A DNA stretch of 64,000 nucleotides from assembly GCF_030269325.1 (NCBI RefSeq), contig NZ_BSTD01000006.1:558001-622000 (forward strand). The letters run 5' to 3'. Source of the DNA: Amycolatopsis sp. NBRC 101858 (GTDB lineage Bacteria; Actinomycetota; Actinomycetes; Mycobacteriales; Pseudonocardiaceae). Of this stretch, positions 42,050 to 50,787 are shown in pieces (positions within the stretch are counted from its first letter, which is position 1; each line of letters begins with the position of its first letter). The position numbers and the translations under genes were made by a program. A model generated the notes under the pieces. It ran no database searches. It worked only from the letters and a program-made list of their open reading frames with translations, and was not told where the DNA came from.

Positions 42050-43335
42050 TACTTGATCTTCGCCACGTCACCGACCAGCTGCTGCCACGCCGCCGCGCCG
42101 TCCTGCTTGCCCTGCTCGACGCGCTGCATCGCGTTGCCGAACTCCGTCTGGACGTCGCCCGCCTTCGGGCCCTGGTACTGCGGGTTCAGCTTCTTGGCGG
42201 CGTCGGTGAAGAGCTTGCCGACCGGCGCGTTGTTGAAGAACGGGTTGGTGTAGGCGGTGATCTTCGGGTCGGTGTAGAGCGACGGCGTCGAGGGCAGCAG
42301 GCCTTCGCTGGTGAAGACCTTCGCCTGCTGCTCGGGCGCGGTCAGCCAGGCGGCGAGCTCGGCGGCTTCCTTGGTGTGCTTGCCCTGCTTGGGCACGGTC
42401 AGGTACGAGCCGCCCCAGTTGCCGCCCCCGCCGGGCACGCTCGCGACGTCCCACTTGCCCGAGGTGTCCGGCGCCTGGTCCTTGATCTTGGTCATCATCC
42501 AGGCGGGGCAGGTGACGGTGGCGAACTGGCCCTGGGTGAAGCCGGTGTTCCAGGTGGGCGTGCTGTAGAGCAGGCCTGCGGAAAGGTTCGCCTTGACGGC
42601 GTCGACGACCTGGTCCCAGCCGGTGCGCAGCGCCGGGTTGCTCGCGACGACGAGCTGGTCGCTCTGGTCGTAGTAGCCGACCGGCGCCTGGCCGAAGATG
42701 GCGTTGAGCACGGTCGGGCCGCCGTCCATCCACTTGACGCCGTTGGGCGCCTTGGCCTGGAAGCGCTTGCCCGCGTCGAAGAACGCCTGCCAGGTGGGCC
42801 AGAGCGCGGAGACGGCGTCGCGGTCGGCGGGCAGGCCGGCGTTCTGGAGCAGGTCACGGCGGTAGCAGATGGCCAGGCCGCCGACGTCGGTGCCGTAGCC
42901 GATCTGCTGGCCGCCCTTGGCCAGCGACGCCGACCACTTCCAGCCCAGCCAGCGGTCCTTGAGCTTGTCGCCGCCGACGGTGTTGAGGTCGACGAACTTG
43001 TCCGGGGTCGCCTTGAACTGGGCGACGTACCCGGTGTCGATCGCCTCGATGTCCGCGGCGCCGCCGCCGGTGGCCAGGTGCGCGGCGAGGTTCTTGTGGT
43101 GGTCGGAGTAGGCCGCGGTCCGCTCGGTGATCTCGATGTCCGGGTGCGCCGCCTGGTACTCCTTGATCAGGTCGGTGTAGCCGAAGTTGCCGAAGAGGCC
43201 GAGGCTGAGCTTGACCTTGCCGCCACCGCCGGCGTCGCTGCTCCCGCAGGCGCTCAGCGCGGTGACCGCCGCGAGGCCGGCGCACACCGCGCCCGCGATC
43301 AGGCGGAAACGGCGGGTTGTCGTTTTCGGGCGCAT
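42049..43335 (-). CDS. cebE: cellobiose-type ABC transporter substrate-binding lipoprotein (CebE-like)
   Basis: 428 residues. Lipoprotein signal with lipobox ALSACGS (Cys about residue 30), then a family 1 solute-binding protein. Segments such as ADIEAIDTGYVAQF, GTDVGGLAICYRRDLLQNAGLP and GGNWGGSYLTVPKQGKHTKEAAELAAWLTAPEQQAKVF resemble Streptomyces CebE, which binds cellobiose and cellotriose. First gene of cebEFG-bglC; a CebR-type box overlaps its promoter. Confidence 0.88.
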   Translation of the reverse strand: MRPKTTTRRFRLIAGAVCAGLAAVTALSACGSSDAGGGGKVKLSLGLFGNFGYTDLIKEYQAAHPDIEITERTAAYSDHHKNLAAHLATGGGAADIEAIDTGYVAQFKATPDKFVDLNTVGGDKLKDRWLGWKWSASLAKGGQQIGYGTDVGGLAICYRRDLLQNAGLPADRDAVSALWPTWQAFFDAGKRFQAKAPNGVKWMDGGPTVLNAIFGQAPVGYYDQSDQLVVASNPALRTGWDQVVDAVKANLSAGLLYSTPTWNTGFTQGQFATVTCPAWMMTKIKDQAPDTSGKWDVASVPGGGGNWGGSYLTVPKQGKHTKEAAELAAWLTAPEQQAKVFTSEGLLPSTPSLYTDPKITAYTNPFFNNAPVGKLFTDAAKKLNPQYQGPKAGDVQTEFGNAMQRVEQGKQDGAAAWQQLVGDVAKIK

Positions 43336-43380
43336 GAGATCTCCGTTGTTCTGCGGGCCGGTCGGAAAACGCGGGACCTA

Positions 43381-43409
43381 TGAGAGCGCTCCCAGTGGTG
43401 TTTCGTCAA
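43381..43409 (-). promoter_or_regulatory. cebE promoter with CebR-type box
   Basis: TGAGAGCGCTCCCA (43381-43394) differs at one base from the palindromic CebR site TGGGAGCGCTCCCA of Streptomyces. On the minus strand TTGACG (43409-43404) is followed after 17-18 bp by the box itself, so repressor binding would cover the -10 region. Confidence 0.75.
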
Positions 43410-43460
43410 GTTACGAAAAGGTAACGCACTTGCGGGTTTTCCCAGCCAGAGATCATGTGC

Positions 43461-43480
43461 TAGGAATGTAACCGGTTACA
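43461..43480 (+). promoter_or_regulatory. LacI-type operator at the regulator's promoter
   Basis: TGTAACCGGTTACA (43467-43480) is a perfect 14-bp palindrome of the classic LacI/CcpA-type form. It directly follows an extended -10-like TGCTAGGAA, and so lies at the presumed transcription start of the LacI gene. Autoregulation is likely. Confidence 0.7.
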
Positions 43481-43496
43481 GCTCAGGAGGTTCCCC

Positions 43497-44540
43497 ATGG
43501 TCACCGCGCGCGAGATCGCCCAGCTCTGCGGGGTTTCGGTCGCGACCGTGTCGCGCGTTTTCAACCGCCCCGCCACGGTCAGCGCGACGACGCGCGAGAA
43601 CGTCGAACGCGTCGCGAGAGAGCTCGACTTCTCGCCGAACGAGTCGGCGCGGGCCCTGTCGCGGCAGCGGTCGGCGATGGTCGGGCTGGTCTGGGACACC
43701 GACCACCGGCGGCCCGGCTGGCGCCACCCGTTCCTGCAGGACCTGTTGCTGGGCCTCAAGTCCGCGCTCAGCTCGCACGGCTACCACCTGCTGATGCTCG
43801 CGACGAGCGACGACGCCCGCGACCGCAACCCCGGCGTGTCGCTGGCCGACCCGATCGCGTACGTGAGCATGACTCGGCGCCACCACCTGGCCGGGCTGGT
43901 GCTGATCGACAGCGGCACCGACGCCGAGGCGTTCACCGCGTTCGCCCAGTCCGGGCTGCCGTGCGTCGCGCTGGACGTGGCGTTGTCGGGTCCGCGGGCG
44001 ACCTACGTGACCTCGGACAACGCGGCGGGCGCGGCGGAAGCCGTGCGGCACCTGGCCGCGCTCGGCCACGACCGGATCGCGACGATCACCGGCCCCCGCG
44101 GCAACGCGCCCGCCGCGGCCCGCACCGAGGGCTACCGGCGCGGGCTGGCCGAGGCCGGGCTGCCACCGCGCGAGGATTTCGTGGTCGCCGGGGACTTCTA
44201 CCGCGAGAGCGGGTTCGTCGGCATGCGGCGGCTGCTGGCCCGCAAGGACCCGCCGACGGCGGTGTTCGCGGCCAGCGACGAGATGGCGGTCGGCGCCCTG
44301 CTGGCGGCCCGCGCGGCCGGGTTGCGGGTGCCGGCCGACCTGGCCGTGGTGGGGTTCGACGACATCGAGGTGGCCTCCCTGGTCGACCCGGCGCTGACGA
44401 CGGTGGCCCAGGACAAGCCGGGCTTCGGCACCGCGGCGGCGGGCGCGCTGCTGGCGATGATCGAAACCGGGACGGCGCCTGATCCCGTGCGCCTGCCGAC
44501 GAAACTGGTGGTCCGCGACTCGTGCGGCACCCAGCGCTAA
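43497..44540 (+). CDS. LacI-family transcriptional regulator
   Basis: 347 residues. Helix-turn-helix TAREIAQLCGVSVATVSRVFNRP with the VATVSR recognition helix seen in CcpA/PurR-type members, hinge ESARALSRQRS, then a periplasmic-binding-protein-like sugar sensor domain (PPTAVFAASDEMAVGALLAARAAGLRVPADLAVVGFDD split over two lobes). Divergent from cebEFG-bglC. AGGAGG 5-6 nt before the ATG. Probably the sugar-responsive regulator here, but its recognition helix fits the TGTAACCGGTTACA site better than the CebR box. Confidence 0.9.
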   Translation: MVTAREIAQLCGVSVATVSRVFNRPATVSATTRENVERVARELDFSPNESARALSRQRSAMVGLVWDTDHRRPGWRHPFLQDLLLGLKSALSSHGYHLLMLATSDDARDRNPGVSLADPIAYVSMTRRHHLAGLVLIDSGTDAEAFTAFAQSGLPCVALDVALSGPRATYVTSDNAAGAAEAVRHLAALGHDRIATITGPRGNAPAAARTEGYRRGLAEAGLPPREDFVVAGDFYRESGFVGMRRLLARKDPPTAVFAASDEMAVGALLAARAAGLRVPADLAVVGFDDIEVASLVDPALTTVAQDKPGFGTAAAGALLAMIETGTAPDPVRLPTKLVVRDSCGTQR

Positions 44541-45643
44541 GCGGTGATCTTCGCGTCCCAGTCGATGTGGTGCTCGTAGACCCAGCCCGGCTTTTCGCCG
44601 ACGTCCTGGCCCGAACTAGACGCGACCAGCTTCTCGACGCGCTCGCGCCGAAGTCCTTCGTACGCCGCGAACGCCGATGCCGGGTCCGGCAGGTCGCGCA
44701 GGCACTGCGCGAGAACGACGCTGTCTTCGATCGCCATCGACGCACCCTGCGCGTCGGCCGGGGCCGCGGCGTGCGCGGCGTCGCCGACGAGCACCATTTC
44801 CGGCGTCGACCAGATCCGCGTCCGCGGGACGTCGTAGGAGTGGCCGCCGAACACCTCGTCGCCGGTGGCGGCGATGATGTCCGTGCAGGGCAACGGTTCC
44901 CCGGCGAACGCCGCGTGCGCGAACTCGCGCCACCCCTCGGGGGTCACGGCCGCGATCGCCTCGCGGGAGCGCTCGGCGTCGGGGATGCGGGCGAACCAGA
45001 ACGTCGCTCCGTCCGGGGCGGTCGTGAACCCGAAGGCCGCTTTGCTCCCGCGGACCATGCGGTAGATCCCGGCCGCCGACGGCAGCCCCGGCGCACGCGT
45101 GTACCCCCAGACGATCGTCTGGCCGGTGTAGCGCGGTGCGTCGGCGTCCGGGTCGATCAGCTCCCGGACCACCGAGTGCAACCCGTCCGCGCCCACCACC
45201 ACGTCACCCGTTTCGGCGGTGCCATCGGCGAATTCGACGGCGACACCGCTACCGTCCGGCTTCGCGTCGACCAAGCGCTTGCCGCGTTCGATCGGGACGC
45301 CCCGGCGCGCGGCTTCGTCCTGCAGGACGCGGTAGAGCGCCGCTCGGGTCATCGTGCGCGGCCCGTCGAGGCCTTCGGTGCCGAACTCACGGCGTCCGGC
45401 GATTTCCCCGGTCGGGAGGACCAGCTCGACGCCGTGCGCGGCGAACGAACTGTCGATCACCGGCCGGTCGGCGCCGATCGCGCGCAGGGCGTCCATGCCG
45501 TTGTGCATGATCGTGAGGAACGCGCCGATGTCGTCCCCGCCGGCCGGGTAGGCCTCGAAGACCACCGGATCGTGTCCGGCCCGCTTCAGCGCCATCGCCG
45601 TGACCGTGCCGGAAATGCCGCCACCCGCGACCAGAACTCGCAC
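44537..45643 (-). CDS. FAD-dependent monooxygenase (group A, UbiH/salicylate hydroxylase type)
   Basis: 368 residues. N-terminal FAD motif VLVAGGGISGTVTAMALKRAGHDPVVFEA, middle DVVVGADGLHSVVR (DG motif) and MVLVGDAAHAAAPADAQGASMAIEDSVVL (GD motif). Hydroxylates an aromatic or related substrate using NAD(P)H and O2; substrate unknown. GTG start with GGGGGAG upstream. Tail-to-tail overlap of 4 bp with the LacI gene. Confidence 0.9.
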   Translation of the reverse strand: MRVLVAGGGISGTVTAMALKRAGHDPVVFEAYPAGGDDIGAFLTIMHNGMDALRAIGADRPVIDSSFAAHGVELVLPTGEIAGRREFGTEGLDGPRTMTRAALYRVLQDEAARRGVPIERGKRLVDAKPDGSGVAVEFADGTAETGDVVVGADGLHSVVRELIDPDADAPRYTGQTIVWGYTRAPGLPSAAGIYRMVRGSKAAFGFTTAPDGATFWFARIPDAERSREAIAAVTPEGWREFAHAAFAGEPLPCTDIIAATGDEVFGGHSYDVPRTRIWSTPEMVLVGDAAHAAAPADAQGASMAIEDSVVLAQCLRDLPDPASAFAAYEGLRRERVEKLVASSSGQDVGEKPGWVYEHHIDWDAKITA

Positions 45644-45665
45644 CGTGCTCCCCCTCGTGGACTCC

Positions 45666-45705
45666 GCGTGCCGCCGTCCCCGACGTTACCGTGACGGCGG
45701 CACGC
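45666..45705 (-). terminator. terminator after ferritin-like gene
   Basis: Perfect 12-bp stem GCGTGCCGCCGT/ACGGCGGCACGC with a 16-nt loop, just past the stop codon at 45711. Confidence 0.7.
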
Positions 45706-45710
45706 GGCGC

Positions 45711-46676
45711 TCACTCCTTGGCGCCACTGGTGGCGATGTCGCCGTTGAGGCCGCGGGGGTAGAAACCGCCCGAGGAGACCTTGTCCGGGTTGAGGTAGGC
45801 GATGTTGAGCACCCGGTCGGCCGACCGCCCGAACGCGATGCCGTTGGCGTCCGCCGGGACGAGGTTCGCCTTGCCGTCCTTGAGCACGCCTTCGTCGTCG
45901 TCGGCCTTGCCGTCGAGGCTGTCGCGGGCATCGGAGATCTTGTTCGTGATGTCGCCGAGGCCGCGTTCGAACAGCTGCCCGCGCACGATGCCCGCGTGGT
46001 AGGCCTCGACCGCGAGGATGCCCGCCGCCGCGTCGAGGAACGTCTTGTTGTTCACCAGCGGCGCCGCGCCCTTGTAGGCGGACACGCCGACGTCTTCGAA
46101 CAGGAACGCGGCGAGCAGGAAGTTGTTCTCGCTCGCGAACGGGTCGAAGGTCTGGCCTTCCTTGATCACGCCCGCGGCCTGCATGGCGGCGGTGAAGCTG
46201 TTCTGGAAGTCGATCTCCGGCTGCGCGACGGCGGCTTTGTCGAGCGCCTTGCGCAGGAAGGTGACGTGGGCGACCTCGTCGCCGGCGATCTCCTGGACGA
46301 TCTGCTTGGTGTGCTCGCTCTTGAACTTCACGGCGTGCCCGCCGGAGACCTTGCCGAGGTTGCCGACTCCGTTGACGTACTTCTCGTTCAGCCCGTAGCC
46401 GTAGACGGCGAACGAGTAGAGGTTCGCCTCGAGGTACTCCAGGTTGAGCGCGAAGTTCAGCACCGCGGCGTCGCTGGCGGCGGCGTCCTGCGCGTTCTGT
46501 TCCGGGTACTGCGAAGTCGCACCCGCCGAGCCGAGGCCCAGCGAGAGCGCGGTACCGAGCGCGCCGGCACCCGCGACGCCGAGCCCCGCCGCTCCCGCAG
46601 CCTTGAGGAAGCGGCGGCGGTCGGTCGCGTTCTCCGCGCTGCGCTCGACGAGCTGCTGTGTGTAGCGTTTTCCGAA
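45711..46676 (-). CDS. secreted ferritin-like domain protein (Tat signal)
   Basis: 321 residues from GTG at 46676. Twin-arginine signal DRRRFLKAAGAAGLGVAGAGAL, then a ferritin_2-type four-helix domain: NFALNLEYLEANLYSFA, KQIVQEIAGDEVAHVTFLRKAL, AVEAYHAGIVRGQLFERG carry Glu/His in the expected metal-ligand spacing. Relatives are desiccation-related proteins (PCC13-62 type); iron binding is not proven. AGAGGA lies 9 nt before this GTG. A GTG 15 codons upstream (46721) would be a leaderless alternative behind TACGTA. Confidence 0.85.
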   Translation of the reverse strand, partial: FGKRYTQQLVERSAENATDRRRFLKAAGAAGLGVAGAGALGTALSLGLGSAGATSQYPEQNAQDAAASDAAVLNFALNLEYLEANLYSFAVYGYGLNEKYVNGVGNLGKVSGGHAVKFKSEHTKQIVQEIAGDEVAHVTFLRKALDKAAVAQPEIDFQNSFTAAMQAAGVIKEGQTFDPFASENNFLLAAFLFEDVGVSAYKGAAPLVNNKTFLDAAAGILAVEAYHAGIVRGQLFERGLGDITNKISDARDSLDGKADDDEGVLKDGKANLVPADANGIAFGRSADRVLNIAYLNPDKVSSGGFYPRGLNGDIATSGAKE

Positions 46677-46812
46677 CACCGGGGGACGTCCTCTCGTGAC
46701 GAGTTCGTCCACCTCACCCACCGGTCATACGTACCCGGACGGCCCCCGGCTCGGTCAAATCGGGAAAAAGTTCTTGCTTATTCTGTTTTCGCAGGTCAGA
46801 GCGTTGCGCAGG

Positions 46813-48054
46813 TCAGGCCTGCTCGGCCGCGGCGAGCCGGACGCACACGGCGAGCGCGCGGACGGCCTCCTCGACGTCGGCGAGCACCGGGAACGTCGGC
46901 GCGATGCGGATGACCGCGTCGGCCGGGTCGTCGCCGTGCGGGTGGGTCGCCCCGGCGGGGGTCAGCGCGACGCCGGCCTCCTTCGCCAGCCGCACGACCT
47001 CCTTCGCGGTGCCCTGGGGGACGGTCAGCGACACGAAGTACCCGCCGGTCGGCTTGGTCCAGGACGCCAGGTCGCTCAGCTCCTCGGTGAGGATGCGGTC
47101 GACGGCTTCGAACTTCGGGCCGATGATCTCGGCGTGCTTGCGCATGTGCGCGCGGACGCCGTCCTCGTCCTTGAGGAAGTGGGCGTGGCGCAGCTGGTTG
47201 ACCTTGTCCGGGCCGATGGTGCGCTTGCCGATGTTGCCGACCCACCAGGCGAGGTTGGCCTCGGACGCGCCGAAGAAGCCGACGCCGGCACCGGCGTAGG
47301 TGATCTTCGAGGTCGAGCCGAAGACGAAGACGCGGTCGGCGTTCCCGGCCTCGGTGGCCAGCGCGAGGACGTCGGCCAGTGCCGGCTCGTCGTCGGTCAG
47401 GTGGTGCACGGCGTAGGCGTTGTCCCAGAAGATCCGGAAGTCGGGCGCCGCGGTGGTCATGGTGGCGAGCCGCCGGACGACGTCGTCACTGAACGTGACA
47501 CCGGTCGGGTTGCTGTACTTCGGCACGCACCAGATGCCCTTGACGGCGCTGTCCTCGGCGACCAGCCGCTCGACGACGTCCATGTCGGGGCCGTCTTCGG
47601 TCATCGGCACCGGGACCAGCTCGATGCCGAAGCGCTCGGTGAGCGCGAAGTGGCGGTCGTAGCCCGGGACGGGAGCGAGGAACTTCAGGGCCGGCTCGTC
47701 GGCCCAGCGCCGCTCGGCGCCGGGGAGCTTCGACAGCAGCGCCTGGACGACGGCGTCGTGCATCAGCTCGAGGCTGGAGTTGCCCGCGGCGAGCAGCTGC
47801 CCGGCCGGGACCTGCAGGGCGCCGGCGAAGATGCGGCGCAGCTCCGGCAGGCCCTTGAGGCCGCCGTAGTTGCGGACGTCGGTGCCGTCCTCGGCCTTGA
47901 AGGTGCCGTCGCCGGGGAGGGTCAGCAGGCCGTTCGCGAGGTCGAGCTGCTCCGGGGAGGGCTTGCCGCGGGTGATGTCGAGGGAGAGGCCGCGGTCGAC
48001 CAGGGCCGCGTAGTCGCGGCGGGCCGTGTCGACGTCGACGGAAGCAGTGGTCAT
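46813..48054 (-). CDS. aspartate aminotransferase, class Ic (Rv3722c type)
   Basis: 413 residues. LDITRGKPSPEQLDLANGLL, RNYGGLKGLPELRRIFA, AGNSSLELMHD, FWDNAYAVHHLTDDEP and the PLP lysine in FGSTSKITYAGAGVGFFG match the mycobacterial Rv3722c enzyme, the main aspartate aminotransferase there. Makes aspartate from oxaloacetate and glutamate. TAGCGT ends 7 nt before the ATG: leaderless. Divergent from the 159-aa gene. Confidence 0.9.
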   Translation of the reverse strand: MTTASVDVDTARRDYAALVDRGLSLDITRGKPSPEQLDLANGLLTLPGDGTFKAEDGTDVRNYGGLKGLPELRRIFAGALQVPAGQLLAAGNSSLELMHDAVVQALLSKLPGAERRWADEPALKFLAPVPGYDRHFALTERFGIELVPVPMTEDGPDMDVVERLVAEDSAVKGIWCVPKYSNPTGVTFSDDVVRRLATMTTAAPDFRIFWDNAYAVHHLTDDEPALADVLALATEAGNADRVFVFGSTSKITYAGAGVGFFGASEANLAWWVGNIGKRTIGPDKVNQLRHAHFLKDEDGVRAHMRKHAEIIGPKFEAVDRILTEELSDLASWTKPTGGYFVSLTVPQGTAKEVVRLAKEAGVALTPAGATHPHGDDPADAVIRIAPTFPVLADVEEAVRALAVCVRLAAAEQA

Positions 48055-48117
48055 GGCGTCAACGCTAAACCCGGCGTCGATACCATTTCGGGGCGGGGCC
48101 TGGCTAGGGTGGTTGGA

Positions 48118-48597
48118 ATGCACTTGGTAGTCCACGCCGACCAGCGTCAGTTCTCGTTGCGCGACTCCGGTTCCCGGCTGGACGGCAGCGGCTGGACGGC
48201 GCTGGCGGTGGAGTCCCACCGGATCGGCGCGGAGCCGGGCGGCTTCGCGATCGCGACGGCGCGCTCGGACCTGGTGGAGTCGTCGATCACGCTGCTTCCA
48301 TCGCCTCCTCCCTTGGCTGCCGACGCCGAGCATGTCGTGGAAGCGGATCTTCCGGTTCCGAGCGGGAAAGTCGTGATTTCCGGACCTGCGGACTATCCGT
48401 CGCAGGAAAAGTTCTTTTCGGTGCTGCCGGGGCGGTACCGGGCGCGGGTGTCGTACGTGCCGGCCGGGCCGCCGCCGGTCGATTGGAATGATCACGAGTA
48501 CGGGGAGCACTACCGGTACGTGGTGGAGATGTGGCCGGTCGCGTCGGAGTCGGGTGTCGAGGTGCTGAGGCAGGGCGCAGCGGTCTGGGACGGCTAG
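48118..48597 (+). CDS. hypothetical protein, 159 aa
   Basis: A soluble protein rich in beta-strand patterns (VVHADQRQFSLRDSGSRLDG, KVVISGPADYPSQEKFFSVLPGRYRARVSYVP). No domain is recognised with confidence. TAGGGT ends 7 nt before the ATG, so it is leaderless. Its stop overlaps that of the convergent Mce-associated gene. Confidence 0.75.
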   Translation: MHLVVHADQRQFSLRDSGSRLDGSGWTALAVESHRIGAEPGGFAIATARSDLVESSITLLPSPPPLAADAEHVVEADLPVPSGKVVISGPADYPSQEKFFSVLPGRYRARVSYVPAGPPPVDWNDHEYGEHYRYVVEMWPVASESGVEVLRQGAAVWDG

Positions 48598-49076
48598 AGA
48601 GCCGTCAGCGTCGCCAGCTTCCAACGCCCGTCGATGCGCTTCGCCGTCACCGCCAGCTGGGCCACCGAGGACGACGGCGCTCCCCCGCCCTGGGTCACCG
48701 TCTGCTGGTCCAAGAACAACAGCAACGACGCGTCGTCACCCACCAACGTCCGCACCCCCACCGCCCGCACCGTCGTCGTCCGGACCAGCTTCTCCGCCGT
48801 TGCCCGGGTTCGTGCCGAGGTGAACTGGTCGCGGTACTGGGCGACCGCCGCGCCCGTCAACACCTCCGCTGCCGCCCGCTCGGTGCGGGGTAAGTTCGCG
48901 TAGTCGTACGAAAACACCGACTTCACCGCGTCGCTGACTTCGGAAGAAACCGCAGCAGTCGCCGCAGTGTCCACCAACGCCTGGTTGTCGCCCGGGGACA
49001 GTGAAGCCGTCTCGATGCCGAACCACACCGCACAGCCCAGGGCCACCGCCACGACCAAAACCAGCACCCGTGTCAT
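48594..49076 (-). CDS. Mce-associated membrane protein (Mas)
   Basis: 160 residues: one N-terminal helix (VLVLVVAVALGCAVWFGI), then a VirB8/NTF2-like extracytoplasmic domain (SVFSYDYANLPRTERAAAEVLTGAAVAQYRDQF). Such proteins stabilise Mce complexes. Last gene of the mce4 operon; starts in an ATGA overlap with the preceding gene. Corresponds to Rv3492c by position. Confidence 0.88.
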   Translation of the reverse strand: MTRVLVLVVAVALGCAVWFGIETASLSPGDNQALVDTAATAAVSSEVSDAVKSVFSYDYANLPRTERAAAEVLTGAAVAQYRDQFTSARTRATAEKLVRTTTVRAVGVRTLVGDDASLLLFLDQQTVTQGGGAPSSSVAQLAVTAKRIDGRWKLATLTAL

Positions 49077-49555
49077 GAGCCCGCCGCCTGGACTCCCGCG
49101 ATCTTCCAGCCCTCCTGAGCGCGTGAAACGTCCACCGTCAGCCGGTTCAGCCGCGGAGTCACCGCCGCGCCGCCGGTCGAGACCCGGACGTCCAGCACCG
49201 CCAGCAGACGCGCCGTCCCGCGAGAGACGTCGATCTCCGTCACCGCTGCCTGGACCAGCGAGGCGGACGACACCGTGCAAGCCGTCGTGGCCCGGTCGAT
49301 CTGGACCTGGCGGTCGCCCGCGAGGTCCTTGCCGTACTGGCCCGTCGTCGCCCCGATCCAGCGGTCCACGGCCGCGCCCGCCGAGCGGTAGTCGATCGTG
49401 TTCAGCGTGACCAGTTCCGGGCCCGCGGCCGCCAGCACCGCGTCGCGCTCCCGGCCGCGGGCCGCCGAGTCGTCCGAAGCGGCCTGCCACCACGCATAAC
49501 CCGCGCCCAGCGCCGCCAGCACGGACAGCGCCGCCGCGACCACCAGCACCTTCAC
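49073..49555 (-). CDS. Mce-associated membrane protein (Mas)
   Basis: 160 residues: N-terminal helix (VLVVAAALSVLAALGAGYAWW) and a Mas-type domain with ELVTLNTIDYRSAGAAVDRWIGATTGQYGKDL and LTVDVSRAQEGWKIAGV. The GTG start overlaps the MceF stop (GTGA). Counterpart of Rv3493c. Confidence 0.88.
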   Translation of the reverse strand: MKVLVVAAALSVLAALGAGYAWWQAASDDSAARGRERDAVLAAAGPELVTLNTIDYRSAGAAVDRWIGATTGQYGKDLAGDRQVQIDRATTACTVSSASLVQAAVTEIDVSRGTARLLAVLDVRVSTGGAAVTPRLNRLTVDVSRAQEGWKIAGVQAAGS

Positions 49556-50787
49556 GGCGCGCCCAGCAACCGGCCGAGCCCACCCGAAGACGGCCCGGTC
49601 AGCAGGCTCAGCATCCCCGGCAGCTGGGCCTGCGCCGACGCCGACGCGGTCTGCGACGGCGCGGCCGGGATCGCCGGCGGCTTGCCCGCGTACGGCGCGT
49701 TCTGCGATCCGCGCACCCCCGTCGGGCTGCCCGGCGGCTCGGCGCAGTACGCGTTCATGTTCACCGGCGCCTCGGACTCGTCGTTCGCCGGACGCTGCTT
49801 CGTCCCTTCGTAGCCCTTCGTGCACGAAGCCGGGTCGAAGAAGTTCAGCACCACACCCAGGTGCCCGGTGCCGTCCGGGGACGTCGACGGCGAGAACGCC
49901 GAGATGATCGGGTACGCCACCAGCAGCTCCTCGATCGCGTCCTTGCGCGACGTCGTGATCTGCGCGGTGGTCAGCAGGTTCGCGAACAGCACGCCCAGAT
50001 CGGTCCCGGACGCCGCGAGCACGTCGCTGATCTGCCGGCTCAGCTGCGGCGCCTGCGCGATCACCCGCCGCAGGTCCGGATCGGACGTCTTGAGCTGCCC
50101 CGCGATCGTCTTCAACCCCGAAGCGAAGTCGGTGATGTTCGCGGCCTGGCGTTCCTGCGTGTCCAGCACGACCCGCGAATTCGCCAGCAGGCCTTGCGTT
50201 TCCGGGAGGTACTGCGTGGCGACGGACGTCAGCGACCTGGTGCTGTCCAAGAGCTGCTGCAGTTCCGGGCCCGCGCCGGCGAACGCGTTGTACGTCTCGT
50301 CGACGACCGTCCGCAGCGACTCCGGGTGCACGCTCGCGACCAGGTCGTCGAGGTGGGTCAGCACGGTGTCCGGCGACGGCGGCAGCGACGTCTTGTCGGC
50401 CGTGATCACCGACCCGTCTTCCAGGAACGGACCACCGTTGTGCTGCGGCAGCAGGTCGACGAACTGCTCCCCCACCGCCGACCGGTTCGCCACCTGCGCG
50501 TGCGCGTCGGCCGGGATGTCCGGGGCGCCCGAGTCGATGTCCAGCGCGACGTCGACGCCGTGCTCGGTCAGCGTCATCCCGGTCACCCGCCCGACCGTGA
50601 CCCCGCGGTAGGCGACCTCGGAGTTGACGAAGATGCCGCCGGAGTCGGTCAGCTGCGCGGTGACGACGTAGCCGCGGTTGCCGAAGAGCCGGTCCAGCCC
50701 GGCGTACCGGCCGCCGGCGTAGACGACCGACACCACCGCGATGACGACGAACGCCACCAGCTGGATCCGGATCTTGCGCGTGGTCAC
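49552..50787 (-). CDS. mce4F: MceF, MCE-family protein of steroid importer
   Basis: 411 residues. N-terminal membrane anchor (IQLVAFVVIAVVSVVYAGG), MCE domain about residues 35-115 (YVVTAQLTDSGGIFVNSEVAYRGVTVGRV), then a helical region and a Pro/Gln-rich tail. Part of the hexameric MceA-F tunnel through which lipid or sterol passes. Start overlaps the MceE stop by 4 bp. Confidence 0.92.
   Translation of the reverse strand: MTTRKIRIQLVAFVVIAVVSVVYAGGRYAGLDRLFGNRGYVVTAQLTDSGGIFVNSEVAYRGVTVGRVTGMTLTEHGVDVALDIDSGAPDIPADAHAQVANRSAVGEQFVDLLPQHNGGPFLEDGSVITADKTSLPPSPDTVLTHLDDLVASVHPESLRTVVDETYNAFAGAGPELQQLLDSTRSLTSVATQYLPETQGLLANSRVVLDTQERQAANITDFASGLKTIAGQLKTSDPDLRRVIAQAPQLSRQISDVLAASGTDLGVLFANLLTTAQITTSRKDAIEELLVAYPIISAFSPSTSPDGTGHLGVVLNFFDPASCTKGYEGTKQRPANDESEAPVNMNAYCAEPPGSPTGVRGSQNAPYAGKPPAIPAAPSQTASASAQAQLPGMLSLLTGPSSGGLGRLLGAP

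Noticed and set aside
39044..42253. 1069-codon plus-strand frame opposite the ceb operon
   Set aside because: Shadow of GH1 and permease genes, which are unambiguous on the minus strand.
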